A DNA stretch of 64,000 bases, from the NCBI GenBank assembly GCA_964017185.1, contig OZ024871.1:59757226-59821225 (forward strand). The letters run 5' to 3'. Below, piece by piece: positions 1 to 7,700 of this stretch. The notes beneath the pieces are model-generated. The model was given only the letters and a program-made list of their open reading frames with translations, had not been told where the DNA came from and searched no databases. This DNA is from Rugalucina vietnamica (lineage: Eukaryota > Mollusca > Bivalvia > Lucinida > Lucinidae). Each line of letters opens with the position of its first letter. Position 1 is the stretch's first letter. The translations under genes were made by a program, and so were the position numbers.

Positions 1-399
1 ATATACTAGTATACCGGGGTTTTGGAAAGCCAGCTAAAGAAAGTTTGGTTAGCTGAGTTCCTGTTTTATGCCCCACTCAACAGCTAGTCATATGGAGACG
101 TGAGCTATAGCAAAGCAAGAAATTAGGGATAGCAGAGGATAAATTTTTATATTTTCAATTTTCATTTAATGTTTCATTATTTTTGTTTATTTTTTTAAGT
201 TTTTTGGCACTTCTAGTCCATTCATATGAGAAGGTACACGTAGGCAAAGATCAGGAAAAGGCGCAATCAGAAAAAGATTCCCACTCCAAAAACCGAGGTG
301 GGAAAAAACCAAACTAACAATCGGGTACTTATACCATGAAACATATCGTAAGCCGAATGAGCAGCTATTTTCCCAATAGGTGGCCACTCATTCATATGA
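1..399. other. AT-rich lead segment of the unit, no gene seen
   Basis: Begins with a perfect 12-bp palindrome, TATACTAGTATA (2-13). It includes a T-rich stretch near 143-205 and two copies of TTCATATGAG (220 and 390 regions). I see no coding, RNA or transposon signature. The same segment opens every unit. Confidence 0.6.
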
Positions 400-631
400 G
401 GCCCATATAGTCCAAATGTACGGCCGTTATAGTCCAAAAGAAAGTCCCGTATAGCCCAGTTATGATAGCCAAAGCCCGTATAGTCCATCCATTGGACTAT
501 TTGGGACATATCGTACATTGCCGCAATGCCCATATAGTCCACTACGGCCCCTATAGTCCATTGCCCGCAATCTACGATAATGCCCATATAGTCCACTAAG
601 GCCCCTATAGTCCATTGCCGCAATCTACGAG
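400..631. repeat. Cluster of degenerate TATAGTCC motifs
   Basis: About nine TATAGTCC-like words occur in roughly 260 bp (for example CATATAGTCC, GTTATAGTCC, CGTATAGTCC, CCTATAGTCC, with CGTATAGCCC and AATATGGTCC as variants), separated by short GC-richer spacers. The arrangement looks like a decayed short-period repeat. An antisense open frame of 118 codons crosses it, but that frame is best explained by the repeat itself. Confidence 0.7.
525..631 (+). repeat. 54-bp tandem duplication inside the TATAGTCC cluster
   Basis: Copy 1 is 525-578 and copy 2 is 579-631. Both begin AATGCCCATATAGTCCACTA and end with CAATCTACGA plus one base. They differ by one substitution (ACGG versus AAGG), one missing C and the last base. 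The 54-bp period is a multiple of three, which keeps an antisense frame open across both copies. Confidence 0.85.
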
Positions 632-890
632 AAATTGCGCAATATGGTCCATACTATCTCCCTTTGAATGATTTTACTGTTTCCAAAGGTACTAACCTTT
701 ATATTTTACTTACTTCTCTTTAAAGCAGACACCAGTTAAGCATTGTCGTAAGTGCCGGCACATCTATACTGAAAAATCGAGGATGGCCAGCCGCTTTCGC
801 AAGCGCAAACTTCCCTTCAATACAATGTTTTCGAAAATTCAGAATGACAAGCGAGATTGACGTCATAAGGGCTAAATGTTGGCAGTAGAA
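631..890 (+). repeat. Dispersed block P, copy 1
   Basis: About 260 bp starting GAAATTGCGC that recurs in direct orientation 2.9 kb downstream in the same unit (3547-3809). By eye there are roughly 30 differences in 260 columns, so the copies are about 88% alike. Both end in GTAGAA after a TGACAAGCGAGATTGACG stretch. I see no target-site duplication, poly-A tail, tRNA-like box or coding frame that would identify a transposon family; a short non-autonomous element is possible. Confidence 0.8.
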
Positions 891-1344
891 TGAAAGTGCG
901 CATAATCAAACAAGGTGTGTTGCAAGCCCCAACGTAAACCGAGATGCACGTGATCTCCCAGCTGTACCTTAAAACCACTTGAACCGAAACTTTACGAAAA
1001 TGAAACACAGATAACAAATATACGAAAGTACGATGAGAGAAAGGGGGTCACTACTTTGACCTTGACATTATGCCCACTTGAAGGTTCTATTTGTTAATAT
1101 TGTTCAATGTTTGCTCAATAGTTCCTCGTAGACTCCTAACATAATCATAAAAGGACGTAGACTGCAGAAAAATGACAACTCTAGCTTTGGGTTTTTTGTT
1201 TGTTTTTTCTCTCAGATAGAGCACAAAGAATAGGTTACTATGTAAAAATATATTAAAAAACTTGCTTGATAAAGCTATCCAGGGTTTGAAATAATAATAA
1301 TAAAAAAATAAATAAAGATGACCACACTTCCAATTATCGAGATA
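891..1344. other. AT-rich segment, nothing recognised
   Basis: Low-GC DNA containing homopolymer-rich patches (G-T-rich near 1190-1215 and a TAATAATAATAA run near 1291-1317). I found no duplicated block, gene or RNA here. Confidence 0.5.
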
Positions 1345-1509
1345 AAGACGTTTTTACTACGTTTGATCAAAACTAGTATTATTTTGATTGGTGACTTGTC
1401 TCCCCTGATAAAAGAAGTTCGGTAATAGCAACCAAAAATAGCAACAATTTCCTACGCGAGGGTTAGCAAAGAGGCAAGATTTCTCTAATCCTAACCCTAA
1501 CCCAACCAA
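1345..1509 (+). repeat. Module R, partial copy
   Basis: Shares CGTTTTTACTAC at its start and the core from ATAAAAGAAGTTCGG to AGCAAAGAGGCAA (about 1408-1475) with the two full copies at 1588 and 4193. The segment carrying the TGTCAG hairpin is absent, replaced by unrelated DNA (1361-1407). As in the full copies, a short CCCTAA-type run follows the core (about 1486-1508). Confidence 0.8.
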
Positions 1510-1587
1510 TATACAACACATACATTGCAGACACAAGGTCCTAGCCCTACCCGTTACCGAGATACAGTTCCTCAAAGTCTCATTCAT
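1510..1587. other. Short spacer between module R copies
   Basis: Non-repetitive DNA between the partial and the full module R. I see nothing recognisable in it. Confidence 0.4.
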
Positions 1588-1860
1588 AAACGTTTTTACT
1601 ACTTTACCCTTTAAACTGGTTGAACCCTTTCATATGCACATAAATTTATAGATGTCAGAAAATGTCAGAATGCTTCTGACAATTTTCTGACAGCGTAATA
1701 AAAGAAGTTCGGTAACATCTGCTAAAAATAGTAACAATTTCCTACGCGGGGGTTAGCAAAGAGGCAACATAACCCTAACCCTTACCTAACCCTAACCGAA
1801 TTACATACAAATATCCTTCCGATTACCTCTACCCATCGGAAAATACCTATTCCCTAACCC
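1588..1860 (+). repeat. Module R, full copy 1
   Basis: Begins AAACGTTTTTACTACT and runs through a TGTCAG hairpin (1653-1692), the core AAAGAAGTTCGG to AGCAAAGAGGCAA, a short CCCTAA run (about 1770-1796), then an ATCCTTCCGA to CATCGGAAAATACC stretch, before entering tract A. It aligns along its whole length with 4193-4464. The association of module R with CCCTAA DNA is seen in every copy. Confidence 0.88.
1653..1692. repeat. Imperfect palindrome (hairpin) in module R copy 1
   Basis: Left arm TGTCAGAAAATGTCAGAA pairs with TTCTGACAATTTTCTGACA around a TGC loop, with one unpaired A, giving about 18 base pairs. The same structure recurs at 4259-4298 and, on the other strand, at 4654-4693. Whether it folds in vivo is not known. 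Confidence 0.85.
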
Positions 1861-2202
1861 AAACCAAAACCCTAACCCTAACCCTAACCCTACATCAGAT
1901 CATAACCAAGGTGGGCAAGTTGCCCATCTTCGCACACCAGCTTATACCCTAACCCTAACCCTAACCCTAACCCTACACCCTAACCCTAACCCTAACCCTA
2001 ACCCTCTTAAACCTAACCCTAACCCTAACCCTAACCCCAACCCCCTAACCCTAACCCTAACCCTAACCCCCTAACCCCCTAACCCTACCCCTAACCCCTA
2101 ACCCTAACCCTAACCCCAACCCTAACCCCAACCCCAACCCCAACCGTAACCCTGACCCTACCCCTGACCCTAACCCTGACCCTAACCCTCACCCTTACTG
2201 AT
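1861..2202 (-). repeat. Interstitial telomere-type tract A
   Basis: CCCTAA-type DNA on the + strand (TTAGGG on the - strand). A first pure run (1868-1891) is followed by a 54-bp non-telomeric insert (1892-1945), then a second run from 1946. The second run starts pure and becomes increasingly degenerate to the right, with CCCCTAA, CCCCAA, CCCTGA and CCCTCA variants near 2040-2200. Four AACCCT at 1951-1974 form a length-variable site among units (three in units 9 and 13). The - strand is G-rich and could form G-quadruplexes. Confidence 0.95.
1912..1926. repeat. 15-bp palindrome inside the tract A insert
   Basis: TGGGCAAGTTGCCCA is a perfect inverted repeat with 7-base arms about a single central base. 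It may be a protein-binding site or chance. Confidence 0.6.
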
Positions 2203-2518
2203 ATTAAAATATACTGTTTGACGCTAAAATTGACTTCCCTTTGACCCTCGGTGTTGACCCTCGGGGTTGGCATATTCGAATTCTTCATCGAAAATGACTT
2301 ACTACAGAACACAAAATTAACGCTCTAACTCTAACCCTCTTCCAGCTATGCGAAATTCTGAGTTTGCATGCTTACCATAGGGTTAGGGTTGGGGCTAGGA
2401 TCAACCTGTGTCAATGTTGTTCTTGCCCAATACTCAGACTACATGTAGGCATAAATACGTGTGTGATATGTCCATGCAGTTACCACGTATAGAGGTCGAA
2501 AGTTTATAACAGTCGCTA
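2203..2518. other. Non-repetitive segment right of tract A
   Basis: Contains a 13-bp tandem doublet (GACCCTCGGTGTT at 2243 and GACCCTCGGGGTT at 2256), a short CTCTAA run (2323-2338) and a short G-strand telomere-type word GGGTTAGGGTTGGGG (2380-2394). No gene is supported. Confidence 0.55.
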
Positions 2519-3428
2519 TTTAACGGTTAACATTTTTTAATAAGCTGGGTAATGTAATGGGTTTTATTAAAAGGGGTTATGGTTAGTAAAGGGTTAACCT
2601 TTCTGACAAGCTTGGTTATCAAAGGCGTTATGCTGAGTAAATGGTCGAGGGTTAACCTTTTTCGCTAGTTGGGTTATCAAAGGGTTGATTGTGAGTAAAG
2701 GGTTAAGACTTCACCTTTTTGTCTAGCTGGGTTATCAAAAGGTTGATGCTGAGAAAAGTGTAAATGGTTAACCTATTTGACAAGCTGGGGTTATCAAAAG
2801 GGGTAAAGGTAGGTCAAGGGTTAATGCTTAACCTTTTTAGCTAGCTTGGTATTCTGATGGGGTTATGACGAGTTAAGGGTTAAGGGTGAGCCTTTTTGAC
2901 TAGCTGGGTTATCTAAAGGTGTTATCAAATATCAAAAAAGGGTTATGGAAAACAAAGGGTTAACCTTTTTAACTAGCTTTGTATTTAACGGTTAGGGTGC
3001 GAAAAGGGTAGAGGGTTACCCTTTTTGACTAGTTTGGTTATCAAAAGGTGTTATCAAAAGCGGTTAAGGTTTAAGCTTTTTTCCTAGCTGGGCTATCAAA
3101 GGGATTATTGTGAGTAAAGGGTTAAGGGTTGAACTTCTTGACAAGCTGGATAATAGAAATGGTTTATGGTAAAGGGTTAAGTGTTAACCCTTTTGACTAG
3201 ATGGGTTATCAAAAGGGGTTATCAAAAGGGGTAATGGTGAAAGAAAAAAGGGGGTTAAAGGGTGAACCTTTTCGACTAGCATTGCTATCAAAAGCGATTA
3301 TGATGAGTAAATGGTTGAGGTTTAACCCTCTTATGGTATGGTAAGTAGAGGGTTAAGGGTTTATCTTTATGACTAGCTGGGTTATCAAAATGGGTTATCA
3401 AAAGGGGCTATGGTGAGTAAAGGGTTAA
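2519..3428 (+). repeat. Degenerate ~57-bp minisatellite rich in GGGTTAA/TTAACC
   Basis: About fourteen diverged copies of a theme: AGCTGGGTTATCAAAAGG, then GTTATGGTGAGTAAAGGG, then TTAAGGGTTAACC, then TTTTTGACT. Copy starts are near 2542, 2610, 2667, 2724, 2782, 2842, 2900, 2973, 3029, 3084, 3142, 3197, 3276 and 3373, so the period is mostly 55-60 bp with some expanded copies. The GGGTTAA and TTAACC words resemble telomere hexamers and make many GTTAAC palindromes. The last copy runs directly into tract B. Confidence 0.88.
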
Positions 3429-3458
3429 GGGTTAGGGTTAGGGTTAGGGTTAGGGTTA
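3429..3458 (+). repeat. Interstitial telomere-type tract B (G-strand orientation)
   Basis: Five perfect GGGTTA on the + strand, opposite in orientation to tracts A, C and D. It grows out of the GGGTTAAGGGTTA end of a minisatellite copy. Units 3, 4, 9 and 10 have four hexamers here. Confidence 0.95.
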
Positions 3459-3546
3459 GTGTAAAATGTTGAAATCGAAGTATATTTGAATGTATTTTGC
3501 TATCGTCGTCGGTTTATAAATGGTCACTGGTGAGGGTCCCGTACCC
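3459..3546. other. Spacer between tract B and block P copy 2
   Basis: Eighty-eight bases of non-repetitive DNA with no counterpart next to block P copy 1. Nothing was recognised in it. Confidence 0.4.
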
Positions 3547-3809
3547 GAAATTGCGCAGTATGGTCCATATTATCTCCCTTTGAATGTTTTTACTGCTTCC
3601 AAAGGTACTAACCTTTATATTTTACTTACTTCTCTTGGAAGCAGGCACCAGTACAGCATTATCCTAGGTGTAGGCACATCTATATTGAAAAATCGTGGAT
3701 GGCCACTTGCTGTCAACCGCGCAAACTACCCTCCAATACAATGCTTTCGAAAATTCTGAATGACAAGCGAGATTGACGACATAAGGGCTACATGTTGCCA
3801 GTAGAACGA
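3547..3809 (+). repeat. Dispersed block P, copy 2
   Basis: Direct repeat of 631-890, about 88% alike by eye, with differences concentrated around 3660-3735. It lies between two stretches of the same minisatellite, which suggests that it (with tract B and the spacer) was inserted into, or recombined into, that minisatellite. Short open frames on both strands here are not gene-like. Confidence 0.8.
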
Positions 3810-3829
3810 ACATGTTGCCAGTAGAATAA
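3790..3829 (+). repeat. 20-bp tandem doublet at the end of block P copy 2
   Basis: ACATGTTGCCAGTAGAACGA (3790-3809) is followed directly by ACATGTTGCCAGTAGAATAA (3810-3829). Copy 1 of block P has only one version of this end, so the doublet arose after the two copies separated. Confidence 0.85.
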
Positions 3830-4010
3830 CCTTTTTGACTGGCTGGTTTTGTCAAGAGAGTTCATGTGAGTAAAGAACTAAGGGTAAATGAATTTCACCC
3901 GATGGGTAATCAAAAGGGGTTATGGTGAGTAAAGGGTTAAGGGTTAACCCTTTTACAAGCTTGGATATCAAAAGGGGTTATGGAGAGTAAAGTGTTAAGG
4001 GTTAACCTTT
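3828..4010 (+). repeat. Minisatellite remainder, right of block P copy 2
   Basis: Three further copies of the minisatellite theme, beginning AACCTTTTTGACTGGCTGG and including ATCAAAAGGGGTTATGGTGA and AAGGGTTAACC. The last two copies, from about 3900 and 3957, are close to each other and to the proposed consensus. Confidence 0.85.
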
Positions 4011-4141
4011 GTTCTTATATTTTTAGACAAACACATGTGATTTGACACGAGCCACGTGTTACATAGAACCAATCAGAAGCCGCACCATAACAGCTGAAGG
4101 CGGAGCTCCTCATCTCTCATCCCTCATTTCGTCATTTGTCC
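4011..4141. promoter_or_regulatory. Promoter-like segment with CCAAT and E-box words (tentative)
   Basis: This is the most GC-balanced non-telomeric stretch of the unit. It contains CACATGTG (4032-4039), CACGTG (4053-4058), CCAATCA (4069-4075), CAGCTG (4091-4096) and GAGCTC (4103-4108), directly left of tract D. CCAAT and CACGTG are established binding words for NF-Y and bHLH factors. Their use here as a promoter for a telomere-type transcript is inference; such short words also occur by chance. Confidence 0.25.
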
Positions 4142-4192
4142 CCTACCCTAACCCTAACCCTAACCCCTAACCCTAACCCTAACCCTAACCCT
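4142..4192 (-). repeat. Interstitial telomere-type tract D
   Basis: Nearly pure CCCTAA on the + strand with one CCCCTAA variant. It joins directly to module R copy 2 at CCCTAAACG. I saw no length variation among units in this tract, unlike tracts A, B and C. Confidence 0.93.
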
Positions 4193-4464
4193 AAACGTTT
4201 TTTACTACTATACCCTTTAAACTGATGGAACCTTTTCAGATGTAAATAAAATGATAGATGTCAGAAAATGTCAGAATGCTTCTGACAGTTTTCTGACAGC
4301 GTAATAAAAGAAGTTCGGTAACATCTACTAAAAATAGTAACACTTTCCTACGCGAGGGTTAGCAAAGAGGCAACATAACCCTAACCCTTACCTAACCCTA
4401 ACCGAATTACCTACAAATATCCTTCCGAGTACTTGGACTCATCGGAAAATACCTATTCCCTAAC
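4193..4464 (+). repeat. Module R, full copy 2
   Basis: Aligns with 1588-1860 from AAACGTTTTTTACTACT through the hairpin (4259-4298), the GAAGTTCGGTAACATCT core, a short CCCTAA run (about 4376-4402) and the TCCTTCCGA to CATCGGAAAATACC stretch. It is flanked by CCCTAA tracts on both sides. Two sites in it vary among units: unit-1 4236 (C in unit 5) and 4258 (G in units 3 and 4). Confidence 0.88.
4259..4298. repeat. Imperfect palindrome (hairpin) in module R copy 2
   Basis: Same design as 1653-1692, with G in place of A beside the bulge in the right arm (TTCTGACAGTTTTCTGACA). Confidence 0.83.
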
Positions 4465-4620
4465 TCTAAACCCTTACCCTAACCCTAACCCTTACAATAA
4501 CCCAACCCTAACCCTAACCCCTAACCCCTAACCCTATCCCTAACCCCTAACCCTAACCCTAACCCTAACCCTAACCCAAACCCTAACCCTAACCCTAACC
4601 CTAACCCTAACCCTAACCCT
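4465..4620 (-). repeat. Interstitial telomere-type tract C
   Basis: CCCTAA-type DNA that is irregular on the left (CTCTAA, CCCTTA, CAATAA, CCCCTAA and CCCTAT variants) and pure on the right, where six CCCTAA at 4581-4616 form a length-variable site (five in units 2, 5 and 7). An A/G difference at 4476 separates units 11-13 (G) from the other full units. The tract ends abruptly at an inverted copy of module R. Confidence 0.95.
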
Positions 4621-4730
4621 ATTTTAGTAGATGTTACCGAACTTCTTTTATGCTGTCAGAAAATTGTCAGAAGCATTCTGACATTTTCTGACATTTATAA
4701 ATTTATACACATCTGAAAAAGTTCAACCAA
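4621..4730 (-). repeat. Module R, inverted partial copy
   Basis: The reverse complement of this segment matches about 1613-1731 and 4221-4337: GTTGAAC, the hairpin (here 4654-4693), AAAGAAGTTCGG and GTAACATCTACTAAAAT. With module R copy 2 it makes an inverted repeat of about 110-bp arms around a spacer of roughly 280 bp that is mostly CCCTAA DNA. Confidence 0.88.
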
Positions 4731-4757
4731 TGGGAAGTATTGGACAAAACAACATTA
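4731..4757. other. Unit-end spacer
   Basis: A short unique stretch ending CAACATTA before the TATACTAGTATA palindrome of the next unit. The junction is the same at each unit boundary I read. Confidence 0.5.
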
Positions 4758-7700
4758 ATATACTAGTATACCGGGGTTTTGGAAAGCCAGCTAAAGAAAG
4801 TTTGGTTAGCTGAGTTCCTGTTTTATGCCCCACTCAACAGCTAGTCATATGGAGACGTGAGCTATAGCAAAGCAAGAAATTAGGGATAGCAGAGGATAAA
4901 TTTTTATATTTTCAATTTTCATTTAATGTTTCATTATTTTTGTTTATTTTTTTAAGTTTTTTGGCACTTCTAGTCCATTCATATGAGAAGGTACACGTAG
5001 GCAAAGATCAGGAAAAGGCGCAATCAGAAAAAGATTCCCACTCCAAAAACCGAGGTGGGAAAAAACCAAACTAACAATCGGGTACTTATACCATGAAACA
5101 TATCGTAAGCCGAATGAGCAGCTATTTTCCCAATAGGTGGCCACTCATTCATATGAGGCCCATATAGTCCAAATGTACGGCCGTTATAGTCCAAAAGAAA
5201 GTCCCGTATAGCCCAGTTATGATAGCCAAAGCCCGTATAGTCCATCCATTGGACTATTTGGGACATATCGTACATTGCCGCAATGCCCATATAGTCCACT
5301 ACGGCCCCTATAGTCCATTGCCCGCAATCTACGATAATGCCCATATAGTCCACTAAGGCCCCTATAGTCCATTGCCGCAATCTACGAGAAATTGCGCAAT
5401 ATGGTCCATACTATCTCCCTTTGAATGATTTTACTGTTTCCAAAGGTACTAACCTTTATATTTTACTTACTTCTCTTTAAAGCAGACACCAGTTAAGCAT
5501 TGTCGTAAGTGCCGGCACATCTATACTGAAAAATCGAGGATGGCCAGCCGCTTTCGCAAGCGCAAACTTCCCTTCAATACAATGTTTTCGAAAATTCAGA
5601 ATGACAAGCGAGATTGACGTCATAAGGGCTAAATGTTGGCAGTAGAATGAAAGTGCGCATAATCAAACAAGGTGTGTTGCAAGCCCCAACGTAAACCGAG
5701 ATGCACGTGATCTCCCAGCTGTACCTTAAAACCACTTGAACCGAAACTTTACGAAAATGAAACACAGATAACAAATATACGAAAGTACGATGAGAGAAAG
5801 GGGGTCACTACTTTGACCTTGACATTATGCCCACTTGAAGGTTCTATTTGTTAATATTGTTCAATGTTTGCTCAATAGTTCCTCGTAGACTCCTAACATA
5901 ATCATAAAAGGACGTAGACTGCAGAAAAATGACAACTCTAGCTTTGGGTTTTTTGTTTGTTTTTTCTCTCAGATAGAGCACAAAGAATAGGTTACTATGT
6001 AAAAATATATTAAAAAACTTGCTTGATAAAGCTATCCAGGGTTTGAAATAATAATAATAAAAAAATAAATAAAGATGACCACACTTCCAATTATCGAGAT
6101 AAAGACGTTTTTACTACGTTTGATCAAAACTAGTATTATTTTGATTGGTGACTTGTCTCCCCTGATAAAAGAAGTTCGGTAATAGCAACCAAAAATAGCA
6201 ACAATTTCCTACGCGAGGGTTAGCAAAGAGGCAAGATTTCTCTAATCCTAACCCTAACCCAACCAATATACAACACATACATTGCAGACACAAGGTCCTA
6301 GCCCTACCCGTTACCGAGATACAGTTCCTCAAAGTCTCATTCATAAACGTTTTTACTACTTTACCCTTTAAACTGGTTGAACCCTTTCATATGCACATAA
6401 ATTTATAGATGTCAGAAAATGTCAGAATGCTTCTGACAATTTTCTGACAGCGTAATAAAAGAAGTTCGGTAACATCTGCTAAAAATAGTAACAATTTCCT
6501 ACGCGGGGGTTAGCAAAGAGGCAACATAACCCTAACCCTTACCTAACCCTAACCGAATTACATACAAATATCCTTCCGATTACCTCTACCCATCGGAAAA
6601 TACCTATTCCCTAACCCAAACCAAAACCCTAACCCTAACCCTAACCCTACATCAGATCATAACCAAGGTGGGCAAGTTGCCCATCTTCGCACACCAGCTT
6701 ATACCCTAACCCTAACCCTAACCCTAACCCTACACCCTAACCCTAACCCTAACCCTAACCCTCTTAAACCTAACCCTAACCCTAACCCTAACCCCAACCC
6801 CCTAACCCTAACCCTAACCCTAACCCCCTAACCCCCTAACCCTACCCCTAACCCCTAACCCTAACCCTAACCCCAACCCTAACCCCAACCCCAACCCCAA
6901 CCGTAACCCTGACCCTACCCCTGACCCTAACCCTGACCCTAACCCTCACCCTTACTGATATTAAAATATACTGTTTGACGCTAAAATTGACTTCCCTTTG
7001 ACCCTCGGTGTTGACCCTCGGGGTTGGCATATTCGAATTCTTCATCGAAAATGACTTACTACAGAACACAAAATTAACGCTCTAACTCTAACCCTCTTCC
7101 AGCTATGCGAAATTCTGAGTTTGCATGCTTACCATAGGGTTAGGGTTGGGGCTAGGATCAACCTGTGTCAATGTTGTTCTTGCCCAATACTCAGACTACA
7201 TGTAGGCATAAATACGTGTGTGATATGTCCATGCAGTTACCACGTATAGAGGTCGAAAGTTTATAACAGTCGCTATTTAACGGTTAACATTTTTTAATAA
7301 GCTGGGTAATGTAATGGGTTTTATTAAAAGGGGTTATGGTTAGTAAAGGGTTAACCTTTCTGACAAGCTTGGTTATCAAAGGCGTTATGCTGAGTAAATG
7401 GTCGAGGGTTAACCTTTTTCGCTAGTTGGGTTATCAAAGGGTTGATTGTGAGTAAAGGGTTAAGACTTCACCTTTTTGTCTAGCTGGGTTATCAAAAGGT
7501 TGATGCTGAGAAAAGTGTAAATGGTTAACCTATTTGACAAGCTGGGGTTATCAAAAGGGGTAAAGGTAGGTCAAGGGTTAATGCTTAACCTTTTTAGCTA
7601 GCTTGGTATTCTGATGGGGTTATGACGAGTTAAGGGTTAAGGGTGAGCCTTTTTGACTAGCTGGGTTATCTAAAGGTGTTATCAAATATCAAAAAAGGGT

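Larger units (their letters stand above)
1..4757 (+). repeat. Satellite unit 1 (4757 bp; reference copy)
   Basis: This is the copy I used as reference for the internal map. Variable hexamer runs: tract A has four AACCCT at 1951-1974, tract B has five GGGTTA at 3429-3458, and tract C has six CCCTAA at 4581-4616. This 4-5-6 state is the commonest one (also units 6, 8, 11 and 12). Bases at sites that vary elsewhere are C661, T2930, T4236, A4258 and A4476. Confidence 0.95.

Noticed and set aside
267..623. Antisense open frame of 118 codons, repeated in every unit (with overlapping 66-codon frame at 187-387)
   Set aside because: It crosses the TATAGTCC cluster and the 54-bp duplication, has an 18-residue internal repeat that simply mirrors that duplication, overlaps another frame, and has no recognisable domain. 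Its conservation between units is trivial because whole units are identical.
631..890. Block P as a SINE or MITE
   Set aside because: I could not see tRNA-like promoter boxes, terminal inverted repeats, a poly-A tail or target-site duplications, so a family name is not supported.
1357..1587. Antisense 76-codon frame with a cysteine-rich stretch
   Set aside because: It lies in module R and a CCCTAA run. The Leu/Gly-rich part derives from telomere-type DNA, and the length is within chance expectation for the region.
2091..2312. Antisense 73-codon frame with a valine-arginine/valine-glycine repeat tail
   Set aside because: The VR/VG repeat is the translation of degenerate TTAGGG DNA. It is not evidence of a protein.
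3520..3855. Short frames of 79 codons (+) and 63 codons (-) over block P copy 2
   Set aside because: They overlap each other on opposite strands, and I recognise no domain, intron signal or homology. The corresponding region of block P copy 1 does not preserve the same + frame.
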